This document shows positions 8,176-20,278 of a DNA stretch of 64,000 bases, piece after piece; positions within the stretch are counted from its first letter, which is position 1, and every line of letters starts with the position of its first letter. The notes under the pieces were generated by a model. That model was given only the letters and a program-made list of their open reading frames with translations, was not told the DNA's origin and ran no database searches. Both the position numbers and the translations under genes were made by a program. The stretch is from assembly GCA_015075185.1 (NCBI GenBank), contig JABTUW010000004.1, forward strand, positions 682,001 to 746,000, read 5' to 3'. Origin of the DNA: Anaerolineales bacterium (lineage in GTDB: Bacteria; Chloroflexota; Anaerolineae; 4572-78; J111).

Positions 8176-8210
8176 GGGCAGACCCCCAGGACGGGTCTGC
8201 CCATTTTTTT
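8176..8210 (+). terminator. Rho-independent terminator after rpmE
   Basis: GGGCAGACCC (8176-8185) pairs perfectly with GGGTCTGCCC (8193-8202), a 10-bp GC-rich stem with a 7-base loop, followed by ATTTTTTT. It ends the ribosomal protein operon. The tdk start is only 14 bases further on, so tdk may depend on read-through. Confidence 0.9.
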
Positions 8211-8223
8211 GGGAAGTGACCGT

Positions 8224-8805
8224 ATGTATCATCGTTATGATGGCGGCTGGGTTGAATTGATCTGTGGCAGCATGTTCAGCGGCAAAACCGAGGAGCTTAT
8301 CCGGCGGCTGGTGCGGGCCGAAATTGCCCGGCAAAAGGTGCAGGTGTTTAAACCGGCGCTGGACGACCGCTATAAAGTTAACAAAGTCAGCTCTCACAGC
8401 GGCAAATATTACGAGGCAACGGTCGTGGAAAATGCCGCTCAAATCAACAGCCTTCTCCTCGAAGAAGTTGACGTCGTCGCCATTGATGAGGTTCAGTTTT
8501 TTGATTGGACGATTGCCGAACTATGCGAACGGTTAGCCAACCAGGGGCTGCGGGTGATCCTGGCCGGACTGGACATGGATTTCCGGGGTGAACCTTTTGG
8601 CCCCATGCCTTTGCTGATGGCTCAGGCCGAACAAGTGGACAAACTCCAGGCTATTTGCATGGTCTGCGGGGCACCGGCCAGCCGGACGCAGCGTTTGATT
8701 GATGGCCGGCCGGCCAATTACGACGACCCGGTGATTATGGTTGGGGCCAGCGAGGTGTATGAGGCGCGCTGCCGCCAGCACCACGAAGTACCGCGTAATA
8801 AGTAG
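8224..8805 (+). CDS. tdk: Thymidine kinase, type II
   Basis: This cytoplasmic enzyme phosphorylates thymidine for salvage. It has the P-loop GSMFSGKTEEL, the Walker B-like segment VVAIDEVQFFD, the lasso region with LAGLDMDFRG, and a zinc site built from CMVCG and the C-terminal CRQHH. The size of 193 residues is normal. The ATG at 8224 follows GGGAAGTG; an upstream TTG in the terminator T-tract is rejected. An rpmE-tdk neighbourhood is common in bacteria. Confidence 0.95.
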   Translation: MYHRYDGGWVELICGSMFSGKTEELIRRLVRAEIARQKVQVFKPALDDRYKVNKVSSHSGKYYEATVVENAAQINSLLLEEVDVVAIDEVQFFDWTIAELCERLANQGLRVILAGLDMDFRGEPFGPMPLLMAQAEQVDKLQAICMVCGAPASRTQRLIDGRPANYDDPVIMVGASEVYEARCRQHHEVPRNK

Positions 8806-8866
8806 TCAGTAGTCGGTAGACAGTAGACGGGGAAAAACCTCCTTCTACTGTTTACCGTTTACCTAG
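8802..8866 (+). repeat. Word-repeat hairpin between tdk and htrA
   Basis: The left arm GTAGTCAGTAGTCGGTAGAC... repeats a GTAGNC word. The right arm CCTTCTACTGTTTACCG... is its imperfect complement across an AAAAA loop. It overlaps the stop codons of the convergent tdk and htrA genes and could serve as a bidirectional terminator. Confidence 0.7.
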
Positions 8867-10140
8867 TTTATCTCGTCTGCGGCAGGGCGGGCTTCCAGGG
8901 TCATTTCAACCGTTTGCTGTTTGCCGTTGCGGATAATTGTCAGCGTAATCGTCTTGCCCACATCCCCCCGGCGGGCCAAAAATGAGATCAAATCGTCAAA
9001 CGTCTTGATCTCTTCATCTTCAATCGCAATAATCACATCTCCCCCAATTGTCACATCAAGACCGCTTTCCAGGGTAAAATCGCGCGTACCGCTGCGCAAG
9101 CCAGCCTTATCCGCCGGGCTGCCGGAGATAATGGTTCCCACCAAGGCCCCACTCGCCTGAGGTAATTTCATCTCTTTGGCTATTTCCGGAGTCATACTGG
9201 TGCCCTGAAAGCCAATCCAGGCGTGTTCATACTTACCTGTCTCAATCAAACTCGGCACAACCCGTTTCACCAAATTGGAGGGGATGGCAAAGCCAACGCC
9301 CAGGAAACTACGCTCGCCCAGGGCGGTGCGGCGGGGCACAATCGCTGTATTGACCCCAATTACCTCACCCTGCGAATTCAATAACGGTCCGCCGGAATTG
9401 CCGGGGTTGATGGCTGCATCGGTTTGAACGATTTCGGGAATGCGAAATGTGCCTGTTTCGGTCGGGAGGCTGCGTTTCAGGGCGCTGACGATGCCGGTGG
9501 TCAGCGTGCCGGACAGGCCAAAGGGGTTGCCAATAGCCACAGCCCGCTGGCCGACATGTAACTGGTCGGAGTCACCCCAGGCGACCGGGCGTAACCTTTC
9601 AGCCGGCACATCCACTTTGACCACGGCCAGGTCACTGTCGGGATCTGTCCCGACCACCTCGGCTGGGGCCGAGGAGCCATCATAAAATGTCACTTCAACT
9701 TTGGTCGCGTCGGCAATAACATGATTATTGGTGATAATGTGGCCCTGTTGGTCATAAACAAACCCTGAACCCTGGCCCTGGGTGGGGAAAAGATCCTCCG
9801 GCACGCCGGACGAAACCTGATCTTCAACCGTGACAACAATATTGACCACGGAAGGATTGACCCGATCATATAAGTTGATCAGCAGCAATTCTTCGGCGTC
9901 AGCCTCAGCAATAGCCTCGGGGGGCAGGGGAGTCGGCGGGGGAACAGTCGGCGGAGTTTGCAGGCCGACCTGGGTTTCTTTGAACCCGTCGCCCGATTCC
10001 GGTTGGATTTTAGTTTCGGCGGCTTGAGTCGGCTGGGGGTCGTCGCTGGTTAATGAGAGCGACGAAAACAGCGGTGAGAGATTACAAGCAGATAAAACAA
10101 ACATCAGTAAAATCGCTGCAATGAGACGCGGTTGAGACAA
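8863..10140 (-). CDS. HtrA/DegP-type serine protease lipoprotein
   Basis: From a TTG start at 10140 preceded by AGGAGG, the protein opens with a lipoprotein signal (FVLSAC; Cys about residue 19), so it would be anchored to the cell surface. A proline-rich spacer precedes a trypsin-like domain with the triad H140 (NNHVI), D170 (DSDLAVVK) and S249 (NPGNSGGPL). One PDZ domain follows (about residues 310-410) with GTIISGSPADKAGLRSG. Such proteases degrade misfolded envelope proteins. The upstream ATG in the same frame would add residues ahead of the signal peptide and has no ribosome-binding site. Confidence 0.92.
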   Translation of the reverse strand: MSQPRLIAAILLMFVLSACNLSPLFSSLSLTSDDPQPTQAAETKIQPESGDGFKETQVGLQTPPTVPPPTPLPPEAIAEADAEELLLINLYDRVNPSVVNIVVTVEDQVSSGVPEDLFPTQGQGSGFVYDQQGHIITNNHVIADATKVEVTFYDGSSAPAEVVGTDPDSDLAVVKVDVPAERLRPVAWGDSDQLHVGQRAVAIGNPFGLSGTLTTGIVSALKRSLPTETGTFRIPEIVQTDAAINPGNSGGPLLNSQGEVIGVNTAIVPRRTALGERSFLGVGFAIPSNLVKRVVPSLIETGKYEHAWIGFQGTSMTPEIAKEMKLPQASGALVGTIISGSPADKAGLRSGTRDFTLESGLDVTIGGDVIIAIEDEEIKTFDDLISFLARRGDVGKTITLTIIRNGKQQTVEMTLEARPAADEIN

Positions 10141-10164
10141 AGGGTCCTCCTGCCAAAATATAGC

Positions 10165-10197
10165 GATAGCAGGTAGCAATTTTTGCTACCTGCTATC
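10165..10197 (+). repeat. Perfect 14-bp hairpin upstream of htrA
   Basis: GATAGCAGGTAGCA (10165-10178) and TGCTACCTGCTATC (10184-10197) are perfectly complementary around a short AT loop. The TAGCAGGTAGCA content follows the word-repeat style of the other elements. It lies between the zinc peptidase stop and the htrA start, where it could separate their transcripts. Confidence 0.8.
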
Positions 10198-10263
10198 TTT
10201 AGTCTATGTGGGTTTCTATAGTTATACCACAAGAAAACCAAATGTAAATAGCCAAACCGATTC

Positions 10264-10983
10264 TTAATCGTTCCGCCGGCCCATGCCGACCAGGATAAAG
10301 ATCCAGCGGGCCAGTTCAAGCAGAGCCGCAATGGCGGCGACGACATAGGTCCAGGCCGCGGCATTAAGCACGCTGCTCACACCTGACAATTCGCGCTGAT
10401 CAACAATATTGTACTGATAGAGCAGTTTTTTCGCCCTGGCGCTGGCGTCTAACTCTACCGGCAGGGTGATGACCGCAAAAAGCGCCACCAGGGCATACAA
10501 ACCCACGCCGAACCAGGCCAGCGCGAGGCCCAGGCTGCTCAAGCGGAAAAGCATTTCCAAAAAAATACCGCTTATAATAATCAGGGGTCCCAACCAACTG
10601 CCAAATTGCACCGCTGGAACCATAAAGCTGCGTAATTGCAGCGGCACATAACCCGTCGCATGCTGCAACGCGTGTCCGGCTTCGTGGGCCGCTACCCCAA
10701 CCGCCGAGACCGACGGCACACGGGCCACTTCAGGCGAAAGGCGCAGGGTGCGGCTGCGCGGGTCATAATGGTCGCTCAAAAAACCCTGGGTCTCTTCAAC
10801 CGTGACATCGTGCAAGCCATTTGTATCCAAGATCTGGCGGGCCACCTGCGCGCCGGTCAAGCCGCGCATCGTCCTTACCTGGGCATACTGATTGAATTTA
10901 CTTTTGACCACCATTTGAACAATAAAGCCCAAAATCAGCGCCGGGAGCAAAAAACACAGGAAAGTTGAGTCGTAGAAAAACAT
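10264..10983 (-). CDS. Membrane neutral zinc metallopeptidase, YugP type
   Basis: This membrane protein has an N-terminal transmembrane helix, the zinc motif HEAGH (AAHEAGHALQHATGY) and three further hydrophobic segments. These features fit the YugP/Zn_peptidase_2 family. GLTGAQVARQILDTNGL and DHYDPRSRTLRLSPEV are typical family segments ahead of the active site. Substrates are unknown. The ATG at 10983 follows GGAGG; an earlier in-frame start is less likely. It lies 123 bp upstream of htrA on the same strand, separated by a hairpin. Confidence 0.88.
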   Translation of the reverse strand: MFFYDSTFLCFLLPALILGFIVQMVVKSKFNQYAQVRTMRGLTGAQVARQILDTNGLHDVTVEETQGFLSDHYDPRSRTLRLSPEVARVPSVSAVGVAAHEAGHALQHATGYVPLQLRSFMVPAVQFGSWLGPLIIISGIFLEMLFRLSSLGLALAWFGVGLYALVALFAVITLPVELDASARAKKLLYQYNIVDQRELSGVSSVLNAAAWTYVVAAIAALLELARWIFILVGMGRRND

Positions 10984-11062
10984 AGCTTCTGCCTCCACAT
11001 TACTAGATGCTGTTCATTATATCCGAATTATGTTAGAAATAAATTAGACTGGCGAAAAGTCT

Positions 11063-12250
11063 TTAAATCTCTTTCCGCTCAATTTTGGGCAAAAAGAAGA
11101 TGGCCGGAATAGCCAGCAGGGAAATGAGCGCTGCCGCTAAAAAAGCAGCCTGCAGCCCCCAATGATCACCCATAAGTCCAATGGCAAAAGCAGACACAGG
11201 CCGGATCAGAAAAGAAAGAGAGATGAATATGCCATTCGCCATGGCTCGATTGTTGGGCAAGTGTTCCTGGGCCATCGCCAGCATAACCGGCGTGCTTGAC
11301 AGGGAGGTAAAACCCAGGGCCAGCAAAATAGGTACAAACAGCCAACCCTGCACGTAAAGAAATAACAACATCAAGATCGAAGCGCTGCTCGTGGCAACCA
11401 GCAAAATAACGCTCCGTCCCACCCGGTCGCTGAAAGTGCCGCTGAACAAAACCCCGGCCACCCCGGCCAGTTCCCACAGCGAAAGCGCCGCCCCTGCCAG
11501 CCATAGACTCGCCCCCTGGCTGTCCATAAAAGTGGGCAGATAGACGGCTAAGCCGGTCAGCATAAACTCGCGCGGAAATAAAAAAGCCAGCATGGGCACA
11601 AATAACCGCCGGGCCACCGGCCAGACTGTTCGCAAATCTTGCCGCTGGTCCGAGCGGGCGGGAATATGATGCAAGCGCCAGTATAAGATGAGCGAAGCCG
11701 CCCAGCCCAGCAGCATGATGCCATAAAAGTTATCCAAACTCCACCAAGAAACCACCCAGACCGCCAGCAGCGGGCCGATGGCCCGGCCCAATTCGCCCCC
11801 GGCCATAAAGAAACTCATCCCTTTCCCCAGCCGGCTGCCGGAGATACGCCCGACCATGGCCGGAGCGGGCGCGTGAAAAGCGGCAGTACTCGCCCCGGCC
11901 ACAAACAACAAAATGGCCAGAGCCAGATAATTGGGCACAATTCCCAGCAGACTCATCGTCGTGGCGGTTATGGCCGGAGCCAAAATCACAAAATAACGCA
12001 CACTGAGAATGTCGGCCATGTAGCCGATAAAAGGATTGAGCAGGGCGGGCGTCTGGATAAAGAGCTGCAGCGCCCCCGCCTGGGCCAGGGAGAGGGACAA
12101 TTTATCAATCAGCAGCGGCAGCAGCGGGGCTAAAAACGAGGGGTAGGTATCATGCACAAAGTGCCCCCCGACAATGGTCAAAACTTGTCCGGTTTGAAAT
12201 TCTCCTTCTACAGTTGGTGCGATCGGCTCGGTTCGAATCTGAGTTGTCAT
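11063..12250 (-). CDS. MFS transporter
   Basis: About 395 residues with some 12 hydrophobic helices, and the MFS loop signature seen as FSGTFSDRVGRSVI between TM8 and TM9. The first half contains NPFIGYMADILSVR, its counterpart between TM2 and TM3. It resembles fosmidomycin-resistance or sugar-efflux type MFS proteins, but the substrate is unknown. The ATG at 12250 follows GGGGGAA; a TTG one codon earlier is not needed. It is divergent from aconitase. Confidence 0.85.
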   Translation of the reverse strand: MTTQIRTEPIAPTVEGEFQTGQVLTIVGGHFVHDTYPSFLAPLLPLLIDKLSLSLAQAGALQLFIQTPALLNPFIGYMADILSVRYFVILAPAITATTMSLLGIVPNYLALAILLFVAGASTAAFHAPAPAMVGRISGSRLGKGMSFFMAGGELGRAIGPLLAVWVVSWWSLDNFYGIMLLGWAASLILYWRLHHIPARSDQRQDLRTVWPVARRLFVPMLAFLFPREFMLTGLAVYLPTFMDSQGASLWLAGAALSLWELAGVAGVLFSGTFSDRVGRSVILLVATSSASILMLLFLYVQGWLFVPILLALGFTSLSSTPVMLAMAQEHLPNNRAMANGIFISLSFLIRPVSAFAIGLMGDHWGLQAAFLAAALISLLAIPAIFFLPKIERKEI

Positions 12251-12595
12251 CAAGTTCCCCCTTTTGCAGGAAAAAGTTTGGATTGTTTGTGGTAATGCTC
12301 CATTTTGGCCTGATTATAGGCAATAAATGGATTCGAGCCATTTAATCTTTAACGAGTTTGACACCATTTTGGCTATCTACTAAAATACCCTTAACCTCTA
12401 CCAGTAAAAGAGTTTCGGTGGCTGCACCGCGTGCTTTTTGGGCGTATCAACGAAACTCTGCCCGACCCCGACCCAATTCTTAAGGTAAACCTAAGTCAAA
12501 TTGACAACCTCGCCCGTCACAATATTCTGCGGACGGGCTTTCTTGTATTTTACCTTTTGGGTGCGCAATCTAAATTTTACAGAGGAGTTGACCTT
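12251..12595. other. Divergent intergenic region, MFS to aconitase
   Basis: This 345-bp gap holds the upstream regions of two divergent genes. AGAGTTTCG at about 12410 and CGAAACTCT at about 12459 form a long-range inverted repeat. GCCCGTC (12512-12518) and GACGGGC (12532-12538) form a stem followed by TTTCTTGTATTTT, which may be a leader attenuator for aconitase. A reading frame open through this region to aconitase lacks a ribosome-binding site and is not called. Confidence 0.5.
12501..12528 (+). promoter_or_regulatory. Candidate promoter of acnA
   Basis: TTGACA (12501-12506) and TATTCT (12523-12528) are separated by 16 bp. The -35 is exact and the -10 matches four of six positions. The stem GCCCGTC/GACGGGC overlaps the spacer and the start region. 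Confidence 0.45.
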
Positions 12596-15298
<2,703 letters not shown>

Positions 15299-15299
15299 A

Positions 15300-18215
15300 A
15301 TGAACGATCGCCTGACCAGCTACCCGCCTCCTCAAAAATGGGACGACTGGACCGAGTATGACCCCCAAGCCTGGCCGGAGAAAAAGTCGCGCCGCTACAT
15401 GCTCATCCCGACCGTCTGCTTCAACTGTGAAAGCGCCTGCGGTCTGCTGGCTTATGTGGATAAAGAGACGCTAGAGGTGCAAAAATTTGAGGGCAACCCG
15501 CTTCACCCCGGCAGCCGGGGCCGCAATTGCGCCAAAGGCCCGGCCACCCTCAACCAGATGTACGACCCCGAACGCATTCTCTACCCGCTTAAGCGGGCCG
15601 GCCAGCGCGGCGAGGGCAAGTGGGTCCGCGTTACCTGGGCTGAAGTGCTGGACGACATCGCCGGGCGGATGCGCCGGGCTATCCTGGAAGAGCGGCATAA
15701 CGAAATCATGTACCATGTTGGACGGCCCGGCTATGATGGCACGGTCGAGCGCGTCATTCAAAGTTGGGGCGTAGACGGCCACAACAGCCACACCAATATC
15801 TGTTCCTCCTCGTCCCGGCTCGGCTACTTTTTGTGGGGCGGCTTCGACCGGCCCTCGCCCGACTACGCCAACGCCCGCGTCATCCTCTTGGTCAGCAGCC
15901 ACCTGGAAACGGGCCACTACTTTAACCCGCACGCCCAGCGCATTATGACAGGCAAAATGGACGGGGCCAAGCTGGTTGTGCTCGATCCCCGCTTGAGCAA
16001 CACCGCCTCCCTGGCCGATCACTGGCTGCCGGCCTGGCCCGGCTCTGAAGCCGCCGTGCTGCTGGCCATCGCCAATTATCTCATTCAAAATGACCTGTAC
16101 GACAAAGAATTCGTCCGCCGCTGGGTCAATTGGGAGACTTATCTCAAAGCCGAGCGGCCGGCTGGGGAGATCACCTTTGATAATTTTGACCGGGCGCTCA
16201 AAGAAATCTATGCTCACTTCACTCCGGAATTCGCCGCCGAGGAAAGCGGTCTGCCTCCTGAACAGATTATCGAGGTAGCCAGGCTGGTGGCCGGCTGCCA
16301 GGGTCGTTTAGCCGCGCATGTCTGGCGGGCAGCAGCCAGCGGCAACCTGGGCGGCTGGCAGGTGGCTCGCTGCCTCTTTTTCCTCAACGTGCTGACCGGG
16401 TCGGTGGGCACGAAGGGCGGCACCAGCGCCAACGCCTGGAACAAATTTGTGCCCACCCCCTTCGACACGCCGCCGCCCCAAAAGAAATGGAACGAACTTC
16501 TTTTCCCCAAAGAATGGCCGCTGACCCACTACGAGATGAGCTTTTTGCTGCCCCATTTCCTGCTCGAAGGCCGGGGCAAGCTCGACGTTTATTTCACCCG
16601 TGTTTACAACCCCGTGTGGACCAACCCGGACGGTTTCGTCTGGCTCAAGGCGTTGCGCGACGAGTCGCTCATTCACTCTCACATCGCCCTGACCCCCACC
16701 TGGAACGAGTCGGCCTGGTTTGCCGATTACGTTCTGCCCATGGGCCATGCCGGCGAGCGCCACGACCTGATGAGCCAGGAAACCCACGCCGGCATGTGGA
16801 TTGCCTTCCGCCAGCCGGTGCGCCGGGTGGCGATGGAAAAGATGGGCCAAAAGGTCAACTTCTCCTACGAAGCCAATCCCGGCGAAGTTTGGGAAGAGGA
16901 CGAGTTCTGGATCCAGCTCTCCTGGCGGATTGACCCGGACGGTTCGTTGGGTATCCGCCAGCACTTTGAAAGCCCTTATCGCCCCGGCGAGTGCATTACC
17001 GTAGACGAATATTACCGCTGGATTTTTGAAAACAGCGTCCCCGGCCTGGTAGACACGGCGGCCAAAGAGTTTCTCACCCCGCTGGAATATATGCGCAAGT
17101 ACGGCAGCTATGAGGTAGTGCAAGAGAATTATGTGCCGTACGAACAACCCATATTTCAGCAGGGGGGCAGTCCCTACGGGAGGCTTCGCACAGGTGCAGG
17201 GGAGCAGAGGAGAGACTCTCTGTTCCCTTCTCCCGGTTACGAGAAAGGGACTGGGGGAGAGGATCAAATCCCGTCTACCGTCTACCGTCTACCGTCTACC
17301 CTTCCTGAGGGCTACACCCTTGACTCCGATAACCGCATCTTAAAAGACGGCGACACGGTCGGCGTGCTAGTGGACGGCGAGGCCAAAATCGGCTTCGACA
17401 CGCCCAGCCGCAAACTGGAATTTTACCAACCCACCATGTCTGAATGGGGTTGGCCGGAACTGGAGTATACCCTGCCCCATTACCTGAAAAGCCACGTTTG
17501 CCCGGATTTGATCAATCGCACCGAAGGGGAAATGCTTTTGCTGCCGACTTTTCGCCTGCCGACTTTGATCCATACTCGTTCGGTTAATAGTTTATGGTTA
17601 TACGAAATCAGTCACAAAAATCCGGTTTGGCTGCATCCGGAAGATGCCCAGCGGATAGGTGTCGCCACCGACGATCTCATCAAAGTTGAGACCGAAATCG
17701 GTTATTTTGTCAGCAAAGTTTGGATCACCGAGGGCATCCGGCCCGGCGTCATCGCCATGAGTCACCACCTGGGCCGCTGGCGGCTGACCGATACCGGCAA
17801 TCTTGGCCCTGGCGTGTCGGCCCTGGTTAAGCTGGAAGAAAACGACAAGAGCGAATTTTCGATGCGCCAGTTGCAGGGAGCCAAAGCCTATCAATCCGCC
17901 GACCCCGACACCTCGCGCATCTGGTGGGAAGACGTTGGCGTGCATCAAAACATCACCCACGCCGTCCACCCCGACCCCGTGAGCGGCATGCACTGCTGGC
18001 ATCAAAAGGCGCTGAAAGTGAGCAAAGCTGGCCCCAATGACCGGCACGGCGACATCCATGTGGATACCAACAAGTCCATGCAAATCTACCGCGAGTGGCT
18101 AGCAATGGCCCGCCCTGCCCCCGGCTCTGGCGGACTGCGCCGCCCGTTGTGGTTCAAGCGGCCGTTGAAGCCGGAGAAAGAATTGTATTATATCAAAGAA
18201 ATCATCGAGGAGTAA
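15300..18215 (+). CDS. Molybdopterin oxidoreductase catalytic subunit
   Basis: This large MopB-family protein (971 residues) has an N-terminal [4Fe-4S] site formed by C40, C43, C47 and C77, the molybdopterin domains, and a C-terminal dinucleotide-binding domain around WLHPEDAQRIGV. C168 (NICSSSSRLGY) sits where the molybdenum ligand is expected. No twin-arginine signal with a hydrophobic stretch is visible, so it is probably cytoplasmic. The substrate is unknown; polysulfide, thiosulfate or related reductases are the nearest kind. Residues ~617-670 are an extra repeat-derived segment (17155-17305). The TorD-like chaperone is two genes downstream. Confidence 0.88.
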   Translation: MNDRLTSYPPPQKWDDWTEYDPQAWPEKKSRRYMLIPTVCFNCESACGLLAYVDKETLEVQKFEGNPLHPGSRGRNCAKGPATLNQMYDPERILYPLKRAGQRGEGKWVRVTWAEVLDDIAGRMRRAILEERHNEIMYHVGRPGYDGTVERVIQSWGVDGHNSHTNICSSSSRLGYFLWGGFDRPSPDYANARVILLVSSHLETGHYFNPHAQRIMTGKMDGAKLVVLDPRLSNTASLADHWLPAWPGSEAAVLLAIANYLIQNDLYDKEFVRRWVNWETYLKAERPAGEITFDNFDRALKEIYAHFTPEFAAEESGLPPEQIIEVARLVAGCQGRLAAHVWRAAASGNLGGWQVARCLFFLNVLTGSVGTKGGTSANAWNKFVPTPFDTPPPQKKWNELLFPKEWPLTHYEMSFLLPHFLLEGRGKLDVYFTRVYNPVWTNPDGFVWLKALRDESLIHSHIALTPTWNESAWFADYVLPMGHAGERHDLMSQETHAGMWIAFRQPVRRVAMEKMGQKVNFSYEANPGEVWEEDEFWIQLSWRIDPDGSLGIRQHFESPYRPGECITVDEYYRWIFENSVPGLVDTAAKEFLTPLEYMRKYGSYEVVQENYVPYEQPIFQQGGSPYGRLRTGAGEQRRDSLFPSPGYEKGTGGEDQIPSTVYRLPSTLPEGYTLDSDNRILKDGDTVGVLVDGEAKIGFDTPSRKLEFYQPTMSEWGWPELEYTLPHYLKSHVCPDLINRTEGEMLLLPTFRLPTLIHTRSVNSLWLYEISHKNPVWLHPEDAQRIGVATDDLIKVETEIGYFVSKVWITEGIRPGVIAMSHHLGRWRLTDTGNLGPGVSALVKLEENDKSEFSMRQLQGAKAYQSADPDTSRIWWEDVGVHQNITHAVHPDPVSGMHCWHQKALKVSKAGPNDRHGDIHVDTNKSMQIYREWLAMARPAPGSGGLRRPLWFKRPLKPEKELYYIKEIIEE
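17155..17305 (+). repeat. In-frame repeat insertion in the molybdopterin enzyme
   Basis: The stretch ends with four exact tandem copies of GTCTACC (17273-17300). Before that come GGGAGCAGAGGAGAGACTC-like words and a GAGAAAGGGACTGGGGGAGAGG segment of the kind common in intergenic hairpins. The encoded low-complexity peptide interrupts an otherwise ordered domain. Since 4 x 7 is not a multiple of three, the copy number must have been fixed together with the flanks to keep the frame. Confidence 0.65.
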
Positions 18216-18216
18216 G

Positions 18217-20262
18217 GTGTCGAAACCAAGCAACGATATGTTCCCTTCTCTCAAAAAGCGAGGTGCGCCCTCCCCTGTTATTAAACTTAACACCAAACGG
18301 AGGATTGCTTTTGGCTGGTATGGCGGTAAATATTCACATTTGGATTGGTTGCTGCCCCTACTACCCTCATGTCACCACTATTGTGAACCCTTCAGTGGTT
18401 CTGCTGCAGTTCTGCTCAACCGAGAGCCATCTCCTGTTGAAACCTACAACGATCTTGATACTGAAGTTGCCAACTTTTTTCGGGTCTTGCGCAACGATCC
18501 TGACCGCCTTATTCGAGCCATTGGTTTGACCCCTTTTTCACGGGAAGAATTTGCCAAAGCCTGTGAAATTGATCCTGCTCTCCCCCCTTTGGAACGGGCC
18601 AGATGTTTTTATGTCCGCGCCCGCCAGGTACGCACAGGCTTAGCCCAGACTGCCAGCCTGGGACGTTGGGCCAACTGTAAAAATACCAGCCGGGCGGGGA
18701 TGGGCGGCGCAGTGTCACGTTGGCTGGGCGCAGTCCGAGATTTACCGGAGATTGCCGAGAGGTTACTGCGCGTACAAATCGAGAATAGGCCGGCAATTGA
18801 GGTGATTCAACTTTACGACTCGCCCACTACCCTTTTCTACTGTGACCCCCCTTACGTTCACTCCACACGAGGAGATAGTAACGCCTACAGTTATGAAATG
18901 TCTGACGATGAACATGGCGAATTAGCCAAGGTATTGAACTCTGTACAAGGATTAGTAGCTGTTTCAAATTATGATTGTGATTTGATGAATGAACTCTACC
19001 CGCCTCCCCGCTGGAAAAAATTTGTTAGCGAAGAACGCACTAACCACAGTACCAAAGATAAACGCGTCGAAGTTTTGTGGACAAATTATCAGCCCAATCG
19101 TTTACTGCGCAGCTTTTGGCTCATGGAGACTCAACCCATGCAAAATCCATCTGAAATTCTTGATCAACTTTTGAAACGTGCATCCGCCGATTTATCCAAT
19201 CCTGTTGTCAAGGAAAGAGCCAGCCTGGAGCGGATTGACTATGTATCCCGACAACTCAGAAACCGTGCTTGTGTGCGTTTGCTGATGGCATGTATGCTCG
19301 CCAAATTAGATCGTCCTAACGTTGATCCTCGTAAACCCTATACCGAAATTGGGACTGAAGACTCTTTTTCGGGGCGCACTTATGATGAGCGATACATCAC
19401 CCAATTCATCAACACCAACAGATTGCCGCTTAACCCAACCACTGCCTTTTTGACTCCAGCCTTCCGCAATATTGATCGTCCTTTGACCATTGACTTAGAG
19501 ATTATTGGCCGTCCTCGCCAACTTTATAAAGATACATTACAGTTGCTCGATGATGTGTATTCAGGCCGAGTGATGGCTGAGGATTTACTGACCGAGATCA
19601 TTCGAGTGCTATTGATAATGCGCCAGGAGCGAGAAGCCAGAATGGCCACTCTGCTAGCTGCGCTACAACGCACTGAAGATATTACACCGCTCTCTTCAGA
19701 GGAAATTGTGACCCTCATTGAACAACACTTGAAGTCCAAGAATTCCAGTCGGTTGCCGGTTTTGATAGTAGCTGCCGCATATCAATCGGTAGGACACAAA
19801 ATAGGCGAGCGAGTCTTGCCGCTTAAGAGTCACAACGCCGCCGATGAGCAAACCGGTGCAATGGGTGATATAGAAGTCTGTTTAGAGAACGATGAGCGAG
19901 TTGTAACGGCTTATGAAATGAAAACTCACCGAGTCACTGTTGACGATATAGACCGCGCCCTGCATAAAATTGCTATAGCTGATAATCACATTCACAACTA
20001 TATTTTTGTGACGACCGATGTCGTTGAAGAAGGGGTAAAAAACTACGCTCAAAGCGCCTATCCCCAGACAGGTGGAACCGAAATCGCCATTCTGGATTGT
20101 TTAGGGTTTTTACGACACTTTTTGCATTTCTTTCACCGCTCCCGGCTTCAATTCCTGGATGCTTACCAGGAATTGGTCATGGCTGAACCTGAAAGCGCCG
20201 TCAGCCAACCTTTGAAAGAGGCTTTTCTGGCCTTGCGCCAGGTTGCGGAGACAGACGAATAA
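18217..20262 (+). CDS. Single-chain restriction-modification enzyme: D12 adenine methylase fused to SacI-like nuclease
   Basis: Residues ~30-300 form a D12-class N6-adenine DNA methyltransferase: FGWYGGKYSHL, HYCEPFSGSAAVL and catalytic DPPY at 210-213. Residues ~325-680 resemble SacI-family restriction endonucleases (VDPRKPYTEIG, SFSGRTYDERYI). They carry a PD-(D/E)XK pattern made of D551 (GDIEV), E567 and K569 (YEMKTH). The SacI assignment is from memory of the family. Start is GTG at 18217, one base after the previous stop, using GAGGAG of the upstream gene end. It is visibly AT-richer than its neighbours and splits the molybdoenzyme from its chaperone, which suggests insertion. Confidence 0.82.
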   Translation: MSKPSNDMFPSLKKRGAPSPVIKLNTKRRIAFGWYGGKYSHLDWLLPLLPSCHHYCEPFSGSAAVLLNREPSPVETYNDLDTEVANFFRVLRNDPDRLIRAIGLTPFSREEFAKACEIDPALPPLERARCFYVRARQVRTGLAQTASLGRWANCKNTSRAGMGGAVSRWLGAVRDLPEIAERLLRVQIENRPAIEVIQLYDSPTTLFYCDPPYVHSTRGDSNAYSYEMSDDEHGELAKVLNSVQGLVAVSNYDCDLMNELYPPPRWKKFVSEERTNHSTKDKRVEVLWTNYQPNRLLRSFWLMETQPMQNPSEILDQLLKRASADLSNPVVKERASLERIDYVSRQLRNRACVRLLMACMLAKLDRPNVDPRKPYTEIGTEDSFSGRTYDERYITQFINTNRLPLNPTTAFLTPAFRNIDRPLTIDLEIIGRPRQLYKDTLQLLDDVYSGRVMAEDLLTEIIRVLLIMRQEREARMATLLAALQRTEDITPLSSEEIVTLIEQHLKSKNSSRLPVLIVAAAYQSVGHKIGERVLPLKSHNAADEQTGAMGDIEVCLENDERVVTAYEMKTHRVTVDDIDRALHKIAIADNHIHNYIFVTTDVVEEGVKNYAQSAYPQTGGTEIAILDCLGFLRHFLHFFHRSRLQFLDAYQELVMAEPESAVSQPLKEAFLALRQVAETDE

Positions 20263-20278
20263 TTTCTTGGTTTCAAAT

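Noticed and set aside
12431..12595. Longer aconitase start adding 55 residues
   Set aside because: The extra part has no similarity to aconitases and crosses promoter and stem-loop signals; GAGGAG supports the ATG at 12596.
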